Positions 9,803 through 21,621 of a stretch of DNA of 64,000 nucleotides are shown here, one piece after another; position 1 is the first letter of the stretch; every line of letters starts with the position of its first letter. Source of the DNA: Golubevia sp. BC0850 (lineage: Eukaryota; Basidiomycota; Exobasidiomycetes; Golubeviales; Golubeviaceae). Position numbers and translations under genes: made by a program. The stretch covers positions 434,001 to 498,000 of the forward strand of contig JAAVVG010000012.1 in the NCBI GenBank assembly GCA_012976225.1, written 5' to 3'. The notes beneath the pieces are model-generated. The model saw only the letters and a list, made by a program, of their open reading frames with translations, did no database searches and was not told the DNA's origin.

Positions 9803-12800
9803 TTAGACAGCAGGCGGAGGAGGACCCTGAGTTGAACCCGCAGCGATCTGATCAGCGACACCCGTCATTTCCTTCTCGTCGCCCTCTCCATCGACTCCAG
9901 CAGTAGCAGCTTTGTGAATGTCTTCAGCGGCAGTACTTCCAGATTTAGCAGCATCATTTGATTCCTCAGCGGAATTGAAAGATTGGAAAGGTTCACTTGG
10001 TTTTCTATCGACTAGAAGTAAGATTCCACCTCCACCACCCGAAGAAATTAAAATGTTACGTCTAACCTCAGCATTAGTGATCGGAGTTGAAGTAGAAGGA
10101 GCTTGGTTGGTTTCAGTACCTTTGCCTTTGCTCTGAACCACAGGTTTACCGTTGTTGTTAGTGGCAGGAGTCACAGTACCACTTTCTCCTTTTGGTAACA
10201 TATTTCCCAAAACTCTACCAGCAACAGTTTCAGTGTTGTAAACCTGGTTCTTGATTCCTTGATTTGGAGAATCTAAACCAACTTTTCTGATCGGGAAGAA
10301 TCTGGAATCACTTTGGAAAGATATGTATCTGAGTTGAGAAGGAGTAACTCTTGAGTAGTTGTTTAGCATTTCGAATCCTGGTTCGACTTTACGTTCCTTC
10401 TTAGCCTTGGTAGGTTTCTCGTCAACCTTCATAGCAGAACCTTCATCTTTCTTCGACGAAGTTGCGTCTGCCATGACTGAATCTTCATTAGTACCTTCCT
10501 GTTCCCTCTCCTTCTTGATCTGTCTAGCTTTTGCTTTAGCAGTAGTACTCAAGACAGCAGTTTGTACCTTCTCAGCTTTCTTCTCAGTAGGAGGTTTAGC
10601 AGCAACTGGATAAGCGAAGAGACTTGGTTTCGAGTTGGACTTGAATTGGAATTTTGGAATGTTTAAATCTCTGTTTAATCCGATGACGGCAGTTGGAGTG
10701 AAAGCTAGAGAGGCGAAATGTGCCAATGGGAACCAATACCAGAATTGACAGAAGAGAGCCATTCCGACGATTGCTGGCATGTTCGAAGATCCTCCTCTGT
10801 TCTGAAGACTGATGGTGACGTTTCTTCCTCCAGCGTCGATTATACCTTGAGCTAGAGTAGCACCGAACTTGGCCATTGCATCTTCGTGCTTGTCTGAGAT
10901 GATCTTCTCGAAATTCTTTCTAGCAGAAGAGACTCTTGGATTGAGGGTCTCGTTCTGCTGAATGAAGATCATAGCTAGAGAGATGCAGGCTCCTTGACGA
11001 ACGAAGTCTACTGGATCCTTGGTCATGGGTTCCAATAAGTCGATAGCTTCGTCTAGTCCTGTTCCGGCACAGGCGATTCCTAGAGCTAGAGTAGATCCGT
11101 ACCTGACGTGAGGATTGTAACTTTCAGATAGGAGCTGAACAATTCGTGGGACTTGAGTTGGGTTCCTGAAGAGTAAGAATCCTAGAGAAGTGACAGCGGC
11201 ACGTCTGACATCGTCATTAACATCTGAGACAGCGACGTGAAGAAGTCTTCTGATAGCCTTATTGTTCCCAGTTCCAGCGTAGGCTAGAGCTACAGTGTAG
11301 ATTCCTCCGTAACGTAGAATTGCGTCCTTGTCCGACATGAGAGTGTCGATCATCGTGTCTGCAGCTTCCTCCTTTCCATAGAAGAGCATGGCTAATCCCA
11401 TAGCCAAACCTCTGATGATCTTCTCGTGAGCAGTGTCATGAGCATATTGAAGCATCTCTTCGACAGCTTTCTCTGAACCAGTTCCGAGCATGACTAACCC
11501 CATGGCGTAACCAGCTCCTTCTCCAGCGACAGCAGAATCAGTGTAGAGAATGTTTCTAAGTTCTTCATAGATTTCTTCATTTCCAGTAGCCATTCCAGCG
11601 GCTCCAAGACCTAGAGCAGCTCCATGCTGAACGATCTCAGCTGGGTTGTTCTTGAGAGAGTTCTTGAGTAGCTCCATGACTTCGTTTCCGTGGTTAGCGT
11701 GGACCAATCCCAAAGCGAAAAGACTTCCACCTTCCGAGTAGACTGAGGAGGAAGCTCCATCTTGAGGTAGGTAAGGTCTTAGGATTGAGATACCTTCCTT
11801 TAGATTTCCTTTGTTGATGACTCCTAGAGCTGCAGTGGCTGTGAACTTAGACCAGTTGGAAGCTTTGGCTAACCATTCCAAGTTGTCTCTCAAGAATTGA
11901 TCCGAAGTAGTTCCAGCATTGACGAAAGCGTTGGCGAAAGACATGGCTGAGTGATAGACTGATGAACGAGCATCTAGAGCATCTTTGGTAGTCTTCAAGA
12001 TTGGTAGATCAGCCTTGTTGGACCTCTGTAAGAAGTCTAAGTACAGCTGAATCGATTCCTCTCCAAGTAGGATTGATCGGATTCTTGCGACACTTCCTTC
12101 AGCTGAGCTTTCGGATGGTTCAGCTTCGTTCATGTCTACGTCTTCTCCTCCCGCCTTCTCTTCCTTGACAGCTCCTACAGATTTGGTCGAGAGTTCCGTC
12201 CTGACGTTCTCCAAGAACTCTTGAGTCGCGCTCTCTGCTAGGTCGAATGCAATTTGATAGGCGATTAGAAGTGGATCGTTCTCAGTGTTGGTAGAAGAAG
12301 AACCTTCGTTGTGAGCCTTTTGGACGAGTTGAGCGAGTAGTTCAGAGGCTGAAGAGGGTTCGTTCAAGTAGACGTAGCATTGAGAGATTGAGAAGTAATC
12401 TGGAGTTGAAAGTGATTGGAAGAGCTTGACCAGAAGATGAAGAACCTGAGGGAGGAAGAACAGAGAGTTGGAGGTTGGCGTACATTCCAAAGAAAGTAAA
12501 ACCTAGAGTCATTTAGAGTGAACTCACTTGATTACGAAGAGTTAGAGCATGAATGACTCCCATGACAGCTTCTAAGACGTAAGTGAGTAGTCCTTGATCT
12601 CTAGTCACGTTGAAGACTTCCTCGATCACATCTAGACGACTGGTCTCCAGAGCGATTCCAAGAGCTTGCTTGTAGTCCTTGTCAGCAATGCAGCGAGAGA
12701 ACATCTGATCGACGATGGTACGTAGACGTGGATCTGGACTGGTGTCTCCAGTCGCAGATGTAGCTTCGATGTAGGCGTCGATCGCTTTGGCTGAGTGACG

Positions 12801-13514
12801 CGGTTGGAGGAAGGGAGGAAGGAGTGGGTGGAGATTGGCAACTGCAGACTGCTTCACTTTCACTAATCTCCATACCGTTTCTTTCTTGAGTTCCACTGCT
12901 TTCCTGAAGCTCCTTCCGAGCATCGAGTCTGTTCGATTGCGAGGAGGACCATCTGCTTATCTTCCTCCTCTGGTCGGCTTGCTCCCATGACCCACCTCAA
13001 TTCGACTCCTCTCTTCTCGTCCTTTTGAAACTCACAAACGACAGTGTCCACATATTCATCCTTGCTGTCAACATCGAAAAGCTCAGCACTCCCAAGAGCG
13101 AAACTCAAAGCCTCATCGAATTCACCCAAGTGGAAGTAAACCTTGGAAGCTACTAGAGCAGCCAATTTACGATCTGGGAAAGAAGTGTTTTCATAGAGAA
13201 CCTCGCTGATGAAGCATGGAGAGATCGAGATTGTCAGAAAGGCGACAAAGAATAGACGAAGGGGATGAAGAGGGAGCTCACATTTTGGATACTGAATCTG
13301 CTACCTCAGCCCAGAAGTCATCTACTAAGACGTTCAGCTTCTGAAGAGCGTAAGACTGTAGTTCGTGCTCTGGTTCGTCCAAAAGAGCGATCACTCCAGC
13401 TAAAGAAGTAGGGAATAGAGAAAGAGAGAGGGGAGGGGATGATGGTCAGCTATCTGAGCTGCTGGGTAGAGGTTGTGATTGAGACGCACCTGCAGAAGTG
13501 ATTGGGACTACCAT
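9803..13514 (-). CDS. RPN2: 26S proteasome regulatory subunit Rpn2 (PSMD1)
   Basis: Largest base subunit of the 19S particle, a scaffold for Rpn13 and the ATPase ring. The ATG at 13514 gives MVVPITSA, and a 25-nt first exon. Exon 2 carries GVIALLDEPEHELQSYAL, and exon 3 ASKVYFHLGEFDEALSFAL. A roughly 255-nt intron follows, ending CACTCAG at about 12800. Exon 4 has KDYKQALGIALETSRLDVIEE. A fifth exon of about 880 codons starts with VLHLLVKLFQSL and holds the proteasome/cyclosome repeats (GAALGLGAAGMA, RYGSTLALGIACAGTG, FVRQGACISLAMIF). Total is about 1,060 residues, against about 950 in yeast and human; the excess is a Lys/Glu-rich insert and a long disordered C-terminus ending GPPPPAV. I do not see the acidic FEYID-type Rpn13-binding end known from animals. 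Confidence 0.95.
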
Positions 13515-13797
13515 GACTTATTTGAGAGTTGAGTTACTGAAAGTTGAGGTTGAAATAGAATCCTATCTAGCTTAGATCAGTTCAGTCAAGTTGATCAAGC
13601 TGTGGAGGAGAGTAGGACGTGGCCCAGCAGCGTTTCTGATCGTGAGAGCGTCTTCGCAGTTCGAAGGGATCGAAGATTCTTCTTCTTTCTTTCCTCTTTC
13701 CTTCCTCATCATCCCTTTCCTTGTTTCTTTGCAGTTCTCTCTTTCTCTCATCCAAGTAACGATGGAAGCAACTGACTCTGATCATGAATAGACTCGA
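13515..13797. promoter_or_regulatory. Divergent region between RPN2 and F-box copy 2
   Basis: A 280-bp interval that must carry the RPN2 promoter. A pyrimidine-rich TC stretch (13675-13750) precedes the plus-strand F-box gene. A 67-codon plus-strand frame here ends in MEATDSDHE before a TAG. It may be a short upstream exon, or simply leader sequence. Confidence 0.3.
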
Positions 13798-15002
13798 AGA
13801 GACTGGCTAAAATCAACACCTGAGCCCTTCCAGTTTTCAATCCTTCCAGCAGAAGTCCAGGTTTCTGTCTCGGTTCAATTGACTCAACTCCAGTCTTCGT
13901 TAGACGTAGTCAAACCAAGAGTGGCGGGCAAGCATTGGTCAGAGCTTTTCAACGGCAACAGAACGCTCTGGCGAAGATTCGTTGTATCCAACCCACACTG
14001 CGCATGGAAGTATACAAACCTATTAGATTTATTCGATTCGAAAAGTTTGAGTACTATACATGAATTCTCAGTTGAAATTAAAGACTTGGCTTCAGAGGAA
14101 ACCCATCAGATCATGAAGAAGCTCGAGGGTTCAAAAGAGTCCTTCAACATTTCTCTCTCCTTACAACTCGTTGGGATCCGAATCTAGAACCTCTGGAACC
14201 CATCCTTAAGTTTCCAAATTTGATAGAACTCAGCGCTCCTGGTGGCCCCTCTTCTGTCACTCTCATCAAACGTAAGATCAATTCAAATCTTGGTTTACAA
14301 ATATTATGGGGAAATTTGCCTGAAACAACTTTACTTTCATCTCCTAAAGGTTTACTAGACAATCTCATTTCTTTCGCAAATCATGAACCGACGAACTTTT
14401 GGACAGCCAGAAAAATCTTAGAACCGGCTTCGAAGACCTTAAAGCACCTTTTGATAGCCTTCTTAGATCATGACCTTGAATCAGAGCTTTTGGAACCTCT
14501 TCACTTTCCTCGACTTAAGGTTTTAGAAGTACCGGAATCGAACGATGAAGCGATAGACGGTAATCGCTGCTCATGGTTAGTTACACCTACAAACGCTACT
14601 CTGGTTCTAAGAAGCTTCTTAAGTCCATGCTGGTTTCTATCCGTACAAAACGTTTGGATGAATCACTCGGTCCTTTCCAGTGATAATCAAAGCCTTAGTC
14701 ACCGATGTCCTCTTCTCCATACTTTAAGAATCGACACATACGACGATGAAGATGGTATCAACACAACGGGCAGTGGGAAAGTTTTGATCAAAATGTTACG
14801 TCGTAGAAGAGAACAGACGAAGAAGAAAAAGTTCAAGGTGGATGGTGTCAGAATCAAACCAATCAAGAAGATTATCATAGACTTCGATTATTTCGAAGGG
14901 ACTTGGTTTATAGAATTGTTGAGAGAATTTGTGGGAGAAGTCGTGCACGCAAGTGATACAAACTTCTTATGGTTTCCTGAGACTATTAAGCTACAGATTT
15001 AA
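13798..15002 (+). CDS. F-box / leucine-rich-repeat protein (family B, copy 2), frame break
   Basis: The N-terminal part reads LKSTPEPFQFSILPAEVQV and then KHWSELFNGNRTLWRRFV, an F-box-like arrangement close to that of the gene at 7.5-9.5 kb (LPNELV...TWRRDL). A second, C-terminal block open to 15002 has LRR-like segments: ILKFPNLIELSAPGG, KTLKHLLIAFLDH, FPRLKVLEVPES and CPLLHTLRIDTYDDED. The two blocks are two bases out of register near 14080-14110; the later frame picks up at GNPSDHEEARGFKRVLQHFS, and no intron fits between. The upstream start is uncertain: an in-frame TAG precedes LKSTPEP unless AATAG at about 13791 is a splice acceptor. A recent frameshift in a rapidly evolving family member is the simplest reading. 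Confidence 0.5.
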
Positions 15003-15723
15003 CATAACCTGAATTGGATGGATCTGGTAACGTTGGTGAGTGTGACCGCTTGAAATCATTTCTCGCAAATGTCCAACGATCGTGAAGCTGACCTTCCCTG
15101 TTTCCCCTTCTTCAGCTCCATCAGGCTCAATTCCCAAGCCTGAAGTTCGGAGTATCATTTCTTGTTATGCGAGCTTAAAGTAAGGCCTTTTTCATCTCCA
15201 AATTCAAGCCTCCGCGAACCGCTCTTCCAGCAGTAGGAGATATTCTCAATTCAACTCTAGCGTCCCAACGTGGCACTTACTCCTCACTCTTCAGCATCAA
15301 GATAGATAGAACAACTGGAATTGGCCCCGATAAGCTCTCTCCATCTCAACATCCTCAAGATCAGCGTTTTCATGGCTCCCATCGTCCATTCTCAGCACCT
15401 TTAGACCCTCTAGTCTTCTAAGTTTTCTCTGTTTCAGACTTTTTCTCTTTTGATCATCCCACTTCGTAGCATGTCAGATGGCAGATTTTTCCCAGGAAGA
15501 TTCTACTTGTACATTATACCCAATAATCTATTCTTGTCTCATTCTCAAGATGCATTCCCGACTGAGATACCGTGAGAAGTCATACCCATTCCAGAACTGG
15601 AATTTCGGTTCGAAAAGTTTGATTTCGAGATCCATGATGAAAAGAATGGGACAGAGAGGCGTTGCAGAAGAATCGGAGGGTTAGCCAAGGAAGTTCGTTT
15701 CACACAGACATGCTTTTAAAGAC
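15003..15723 (+). pseudogene. Possible decayed coding remnant
   Basis: Plus-strand stretches have protein-like composition but no intact model. MDLVTL is followed by a GTGAGT donor at about 15034 and a CTTCTTCAG acceptor at about 15117, leading into LHQAQFPSLKFGVSFLV. Later, an ATG at 15471 gives MSDGRFFPGRFYLYIIPNN, running to TEIP, a TGA at 15570, then EVIPIPELEFRFEKFDFEI in the same frame to about 15718. No family recognised. It may be an old neighbour or the tail of the F-box copy just upstream. Confidence 0.25.
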
Positions 15724-16758
15724 TTACCTTCTTGGAGTATTAAAGCCTTTAGCTCCACCTCTGAAGGGTTCTCTAGTAATAGAAATTTGAGCTCCTTCCA
15801 AAGGATCTGTCTGATCATCACCAGCTGGGAACAAAAATTCCTCGATGGATTTCGAGTCGACTACGAGTTTGGCTTCTGACAGATCAGAAGGAAGTGGATG
15901 TGATAGACCAGAATTTGGAGGACAATGCCCTGAAACTCTTGAGAGGAAAGACTGTTTGGGGGAGAAGATCAGGTGCATGAGGGGAGCGATCAGCGGGTCA
16001 GAGGAAAATAGGGGAAAGAGGGGGCAGGGGGGTATTAGGAAGTATTAAGGCGTCTCCTCAAGTTTATCCAAGGAACTAACTTTTGGAAATGCTCCAAGAA
16101 TCAAAAACTCTACTTGGATATTCTTAGAGTCTTCGAAGGTGTCAATTCTCCTTCCAGCTCTATCCCAAAGAACACCTCTTCTATCCAAATGATTCAGAAT
16201 CTCATCGAATTTCATTTCTAATTCTTGATCCGTTGATTCTTGACATTTAAGAATGACTTTAGCAGTTGAATATTGATATCCAACAGAAATCATTCCATCA
16301 ACTATATCTCTCTCAGCTTGATTCGGTTCTTGAGAAACGGCCTTCATCGCGAATCCAAACCTAGGTTCTTGACATCTTCTACCAATTAGCATTTCAACCA
16401 CTTTACCCAGAGCAGATCTCTTTCTTATGTCTATCATTTCATGTTCTTTTGATGAAAATAAAGTTTCTCCTGGATCTGACTTTGCGCCTGAAGATTTCAA
16501 TTTTCCGGTCTTTGATGACATTGAAGTGACTCTCCAAGCTACTGTTGGGATTGAGACTTTGATATTCTTAGAGGAAGTAGTGAAAGGAAGTTTACCTTTC
16601 TTTAAAGGCTCTGAAGGATAACCATTCTGATTCAGTAGTTTGATTGAAGGTTCCAGTTTCTCGTATGAACCAGAGAAGGTTGCGTGAATTGGAGTCGAAG
16701 ATGTTGGTTGAGAAGCTGGGTTCACTAAAGTTGTGACCGAGGATAGAAATGATGCCAT
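15724..16758 (-). CDS. Hypothetical protein, two exons
   Basis: I do not recognise the family. Exon 1 starts at the ATG at 16758 (MASFLSSVTTLVNPASQP; the reading frame continues upstream, but this ATG begins the protein-like part) and ends before a GTTAGT donor at about 16079. Exon 2, after CCCAAACAG, reads SFLSRVSGHCPPNSGL and ends FNTPRR. Total is about 310 residues. The middle contains PTVAWRVTSM, PRFGFAMKAVSQE and an alternating segment MISVGYQYSTAKVILK followed by LNHLDRRGVLWDRAGRR and VEFLILGAF, suggesting a beta-rich fold. A Mediator Med18-like fold crossed my mind but I cannot support it. The stop TAA lies inside a perfect GTAAGT donor, so a further exon to the left is possible. Confidence 0.6.
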
Positions 16759-17203
16759 GATTTGTTGAAGGAGGGGGAAAGAAAGAGGAGGGAGAAGAAA
16801 AAGAGGTCTCGTTTCATCCTCTTCTCCACACATTGACCTCGTGACTGAGGCTGTGCAAGATTCGCAGGAACGAATGTGCAACTTATTTGCCACCACGCTG
16901 GAATTCATTTACAGTATTATATGAACTCATCAGCAGGGGAAAGCCAAGGAAGACCTCGAGAAAGAGAGGGCGACGGAGAACAAGGAAGGAAATTCCAAAA
17001 CAAAGGCTCCCAAAACTTCTCTCATAGTCTGTTCTTAATCTTTCTAATTACAACAAGCGAACGAAATTCTATGTTCGAGTCTAAAAGAGGTCGCGGGGAT
17101 TGGAAGGCGATGTAGAATGGAAAGAGATCAGGATTTTGAAATCATGCTAATTAGAGAAAGAAAGAAAAAAAGCGACAACCAATTTCGAACCATAGTTTTT
17201 CGA
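16759..17203. other. Intergenic interval, unknown gene to MBF1 3' end
   Basis: A 445-bp gap. It should hold the promoter of the minus-strand unknown gene and the 3' UTR of MBF1. A plus-strand frame (16876-17115) looks accidental. I see no other element. Confidence 0.3.
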
Positions 17204-18628
17204 TTACTTTTTTCCTGGACCACCGAGCTGTAAGTGAAAATGAATGAAGAGGTAAAGAAGAGATAGAAAGAGAGAGAGGTCAGAAATTTGAAAGGAGGAG
17301 AACGTAGAGTTGAAGGGATCAGAAGGAAGATTTTGTAAAAGGGTCAACACTCACAGGAGCCCCAATGTCTTTACCTAAAATAGATCAAAAGCAACATCCA
17401 AGAAAATTGGGAGAAGATCGGTCAGTGTCTCGTGGGTTTCACTTTCGTAGATCTCAAAGAAAGGTTTCGAATCCAGAAACTTCCCAAATTGAAAGCTCAA
17501 AGATTCAAGTACCTCAAAGTCTTGAATGTTTTCTGATGCAGCCTTTTTCAAGACTGAGAAACTTGCTAAGATTTTGGGGGTTCTAACTAGAGAGAAACTT
17601 CGTTTCTTGAATCCCCTTCGACCTTGAAACTCCAAGTCACTAACCTCTCAACTTGACTGCAAGAGCACGTTCCATCTTTCCTAGAATCTGAGGGTTTGGG
17701 ATAGCTTTCTATGAAGGGATTGAGAGAAGAATGAGCAGAAGAAGGGGAAAAAGTTTTGAGGAAGGAAAGAGGGATAGAGGACATAAAAGACGAAATCAGT
17801 CACTTTGCCACTACTTCGATTCGAATATCAAATCCAAATTCTCATCTTATTTCGAACAAGGATCTCCTTGAAGGTTGCGACTTGATTTTTCTCTGTTGCT
17901 CCGCCTTCAGGAAGAGGCCCTCCTTCCTCTCCAGTCTCCACAGATGCCCACTTCCCTTCCTCTAGAAGAGAGAGATTACTCACTCCAGATTCATATTCAG
18001 CAATAACGTTAGGTTTCTCATTGATCTTAGTACCCAAATCTTTTTGAGTCAAACCTAAAGCTTGACGAGCTTGACCTATAGCTTTTCCCACACTTGGAGC
18101 CACTTTTGGAGGCGGAGCAACTTCATCATCTCGAGCCAATTTTGCAATTCTCTGATGATCTGTTCCCATGTGATTTTTATTCGTTCCGGCGGTGGCTGAG
18201 AAAATCAAGAGAATGTCAAATTAAATAGTAGGAGGAGGAGGAGAAGGGAGGGTCAGAATTGCGGATCAGAAGGAGGGAAGTAAGAAAGATGGACCCTCAG
18301 CAATACTGATAAGGTTATTAGAGGAGTGAAAAGACGCAACCAATGGAAGAAAGAGGGAAAGGCAAAGAGGAGACCCCAACACTCACTTTTACGATCATTC
18401 TCAGTGATGGCACCAACTTGTCTTGCACGCTCTTGAGCAGTTGGACCTGCACGAGTACTTCCAGTTCCTGAAGCACCTCCACGAGTTCTGGATCCGATAA
18501 CAGTGGTAGTATCTGGAGAAGGGGGAGAGAGAAAGTCAGTCAAGATTAGATCCAGAGGTAGGACTGAGGACTGAGCTGACAGAAGCAGAAAATCTCCTAG
18601 CCTTGATCTACTCACCCCAGTCAGACAT
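17204..18628 (-). CDS. MBF1: Multiprotein-bridging factor 1, transcriptional coactivator
   Basis: Bridges TBP and bZIP activators, and in yeast also helps maintain reading frame on collided ribosomes. The start is the ATG at 18628: exon 1 is only MSDW plus one base, joined to DTTTVIGSRTRGGASGTG. The third exon carries NKNHMGTDHQRIAKLARDDEV and the Cro/C1-type helix-turn-helix (GKAIGQARQALGLTQKDLGTK, then KPNVIAEYESG). Exon 4 is KAIPNPQILGKMERALAVKLR. Exon 5 is a 20-nt micro-exon coding GKDIGAP, and exon 6 gives LGGPGKK and the TAA at 17204-17206. The protein is about 150 residues, the usual length. Intron 4 is unusually long (about 270 nt). All key elements are intact. It faces ZPR1 head to head. 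Confidence 0.93.
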
Positions 18629-19028
18629 TTTGATTGAAGTTTAGGTTTTGGATGTGAGTTTGAAGGTTGAGCTTAAGAGAGAATAGGAGATGGAAAGAAG
18701 ATCTGTAGAAGAAGGTAGAGAAGGTAAGCGTCATCTCCATCTCTCCTCTCTCTCTTCTCTCTCTCACAGTGACTTGGCTTGATTTCCATCCTTTCTTAAT
18801 CACTGACTAATATCAACTTAAGAGGTAGACTCTGATACTCACGAATAACAATATTGTTAGGTAGATGGCTGATCGTGTGAGGTAACCTGAGCTTGACTCA
18901 CCTGCTGGCGATCTGCTCCACAAGAAGCTCCCTCGGCATTCGTCTCGGTGTTTGCAAGGATGTCGCAAGAGAAACTTGAATTCTTCTACACTCGAACAGC
19001 ACCATCATCTCAATCTCATCCCACAAAA
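18629..19028. promoter_or_regulatory. Divergent promoter of MBF1 and ZPR1
   Basis: A 400-bp region between the two start codons. It has a CT-rich tract at 18730-18780 and sequence reading GATAACCTGAGC-like near 18880. Similar GGTAACCTGAG wording recurs inside ZPR1 intron 1 at about 19358, and the GATGGCT context near 18862 also recurs there (about 19344 and 19397). In-frame ATG at 18960 could lengthen ZPR1. Confidence 0.4.
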
Positions 19029-21194
19029 ATGCCGTCCAACAATGACGAATTCTTCAAGCCAATCGGGGAACATGTCTCTAGTAACATCAACGGAACTGTT
19101 GATTCAAGTAGAGATGCTGCAACTGATTCAGAACCAAAAATGGTAGAAGAAATTGAATCACTTTGTATGGAATGTAGAGAGAATGGTATCACTAGGTTAC
19201 TCTTGACTTACATTCCTTACTTCAAGGAAGTCATAGTCGTCAGTTTCATCTGCGATCATTGTGGCAATAGGAATAATGAAATCCAGAGCGCTGGAGAAAT
19301 TCAAGGTGAGTAAGGGTAGCGCAAGGGCAGACCGAGATGAGAAGATGGCTCAGGTGGGGTAACCTGAGGTGATGGTATTAGTTAGGTTCAGCTCGTAGAT
19401 GGCTCGTACAAGAAGATTCGAGGAGAGGGGAGTGGAGGGGAAGTACAGGAGGGAGTGGTATCACCTTCTCTACTTCTGATGGCCCACTCACCCTCTACTA
19501 GGTCTGCGAGAGAGGATTGTCTCACTTCAACTACAGATCTTGATGGGGGCTCTGCTGTTTCGATCTAGATGAGAAAGGAAGCAGACTACTGACTGTCTTC
19601 TTCCCTTTACCTCATCTGCCCTTCCCACCCACAGAGAAAGGTTGCATTTACACAGTTCATCTAACAACAGTAGAAGATTTAAACCGTCAAGTAGTTCGAT
19701 CAGAATGGTGTACTCTCTCAATCCCAGAATTACAAATCGAAATCCCACCAAAGAAGGGTCAATTGACGACCATCGAAGGTTTAGTTTCAGACGTTCTTAG
19801 AGATTTAGAATTAGATCAACCAGTTAGAAAAGTGATGGATCCAGAAACTCATTCCAAAATAGAAGTGTTGTGTGACAAATTAAGAGTGATTATAGGAGAA
19901 GAAAAAACTGAAGATGGAGATGTTATACCTTCAGATCAAACTACTTTAGCTTTGGAAGGTAACAAAAACGAGAGAAGTTTTCCTGCTTTTAGTTTAAGAG
20001 TTGATGATCCTTCTGGAAACAGTTTTGTAGAATTCTTTGGTGGGATTCAAGAAAAAGGTACAAGTGATGTCAAATGGAGTAAGAGAGATTACAATAGAAG
20101 TAAAGAACAAAATGATAAATTAGGTTTGGCTGGTCCTGCTGATGGATCAAATCAAAAACAACAAACAACAGAAGAGTTAAGTCAAGGTTTCAAAAATGAA
20201 GAAACCGAATTTGAAAATGAAGAGATTTTCAGTTTCGATGGAACTTGTTCTAGTTGTAATTCGATTCTTCAAACTAATATGAAGAAGGTTAATATTCCTT
20301 ATTTCAAGGTGAGTTATAGTTTGTGATCTCTCTCTCTCTTACACATTCAATCAATGTTTGAAACTCACTCATGAAGCTTCTTTAATTTCTTCTTCAGGAC
20401 ATTATCATCATGTCAACCAATTGTGATGCCTGCGGTTATCGAGATAACGAAGTGAAGTCTGGTGGAGCAATTTCACCAGAAGGTCGTAAATTAACACTCA
20501 CAGTACAAGATTCAGAGGACTTATCTCGTGACGTTTTAAAATCTGAAACCGCTGGTTTCGAAATCCCAGAGATTGATTTGAAACTACAACCAGGAACTTT
20601 AGGTGGTAGATTTACGACTTTAGAAGGTTTGTTACAACAAGTTTATGATGAATTGTCTCAAAGAGTTATGGCTGGTGGTGATTCTTCTACTGAAAATGGT
20701 AGAAATCAATTTGAGAGTTTTTTGGGGAAATTGAAATCGGTTATTAGTGCTGAAGCTTGTCCTTTTACTGTGGTTTTGGATGATCCTTTGGCTAATAGTT
20801 ATATTCAAAATCCTTATGCTCCTGATAAAGATGAACAAATGGAGGCTGAAACTTATATGAGAAGTTGGGATCAGAATGAAGATCTTGGATTGAACGATAT
20901 CAATGTGAGTTTTTGTGGGAGGTTGGACGTTCCTCTCTTTTCCGTTTCCTTTCTGAATAATATTTCATTGGACTTTTTCTTTCTTCCTTCTCAATCAAAC
21001 TTTTCCATCTCTCTCTTTCTTTTCTCAAACAGGTCGACAACTACTCTGAAGAATCAAACACTTGGCAAACCGAAATCGAAGCAAGAAGAAAGCAGGCTAG
21101 AGAAAAACTTCAACCTCTTCAAGAAGAGGCTGGAGAACATGCTACCGAGGACTCTAACGCTGGAAACTCGGGTAATGATGTCAACATGTCATAA
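19029..21194 (+). CDS. ZPR1: Zinc finger protein ZPR1
   Basis: Eukaryotic ZPR1 acts in eEF1A folding and nucleolar/stress responses. It has two ZPR1 repeats, each a C4 zinc finger plus a beta-sheet domain. Finger 1 is SLCMECRENGITRLLL...FICDHCGNRNNE; finger 2 is GTCSSCNSILQTNMKKV...TNCDACGYRDNEV. Exons are 19029-19305, 19635-20308, 20398-20904 and 21033-21194, all in frame, giving 539 residues (yeast 486, human 459). I chose the ATG at 19029 (MPSNNDEFFKPIGEHV) because family members begin just before the 'FKPxGE' motif; an in-frame ATG at 18960 would add 23 residues. The extra length sits in an acidic linker before finger 2 and in the Glu-rich C-terminus. Intron 1 is unusually long (329 nt). 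Confidence 0.95.
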
Positions 21195-21621
21195 ATACAG
21201 CTCTGTTCTCTGTTGTCTCCTCCTTTCTAGTCTTCCAGTCTTCTTACAGTATAGATCAATCGTCTTGTAACATAATTTGCATTCCCTCTTTTTTTCTAAA
21301 CAAATTTTGTTTTCGGATTTTAGCAGTAGAGCGTGACAAAGAGTGAGGGGGTTTAAAGAAGCCCCGCTTTAGATTTTTGGGAACTCGAGAAGTGAATCAT
21401 ATCATCTGGAAGAGCTCAATCCGTTCCTCCAAGTGGAATTCCAATCGACAGCTCACATTCATTCTGACTCCTTGAAGAAATTGTATACAGAACCCTTTGA
21501 TATTAAGACAGAGAATAGCATGAAGAGAACAAGTGTGTAGAAGACCTTTCCTCTCGATTTTCTCCCATCCATCGCCCTCCCTTTTCGAAACACGAACGCT
21601 CCATACCATAAGCTTGAGCAT
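21195..21621. other. Convergent 3' region between ZPR1 and LRR copy 2
   Basis: Contains the expected 3' UTRs of both genes. A T-rich run at 21285-21300 follows the ZPR1 stop. No further coding signal seen. Confidence 0.35.

Noticed and set aside
12863-13165. Open stretch CEFQKDEKRGVELRW in RPN2
   Set aside because: It lies inside a long RPN2 intron: joining VV to SKAIDAYIE reproduces the known Rpn2 sequence.
13591-13791. Plus-strand 66-codon frame ending MEATDSDHE
   Set aside because: Composition is that of a CT-rich leader; only its last codons are protein-like and they end at a stop. Kept only as a remark on the F-box start.
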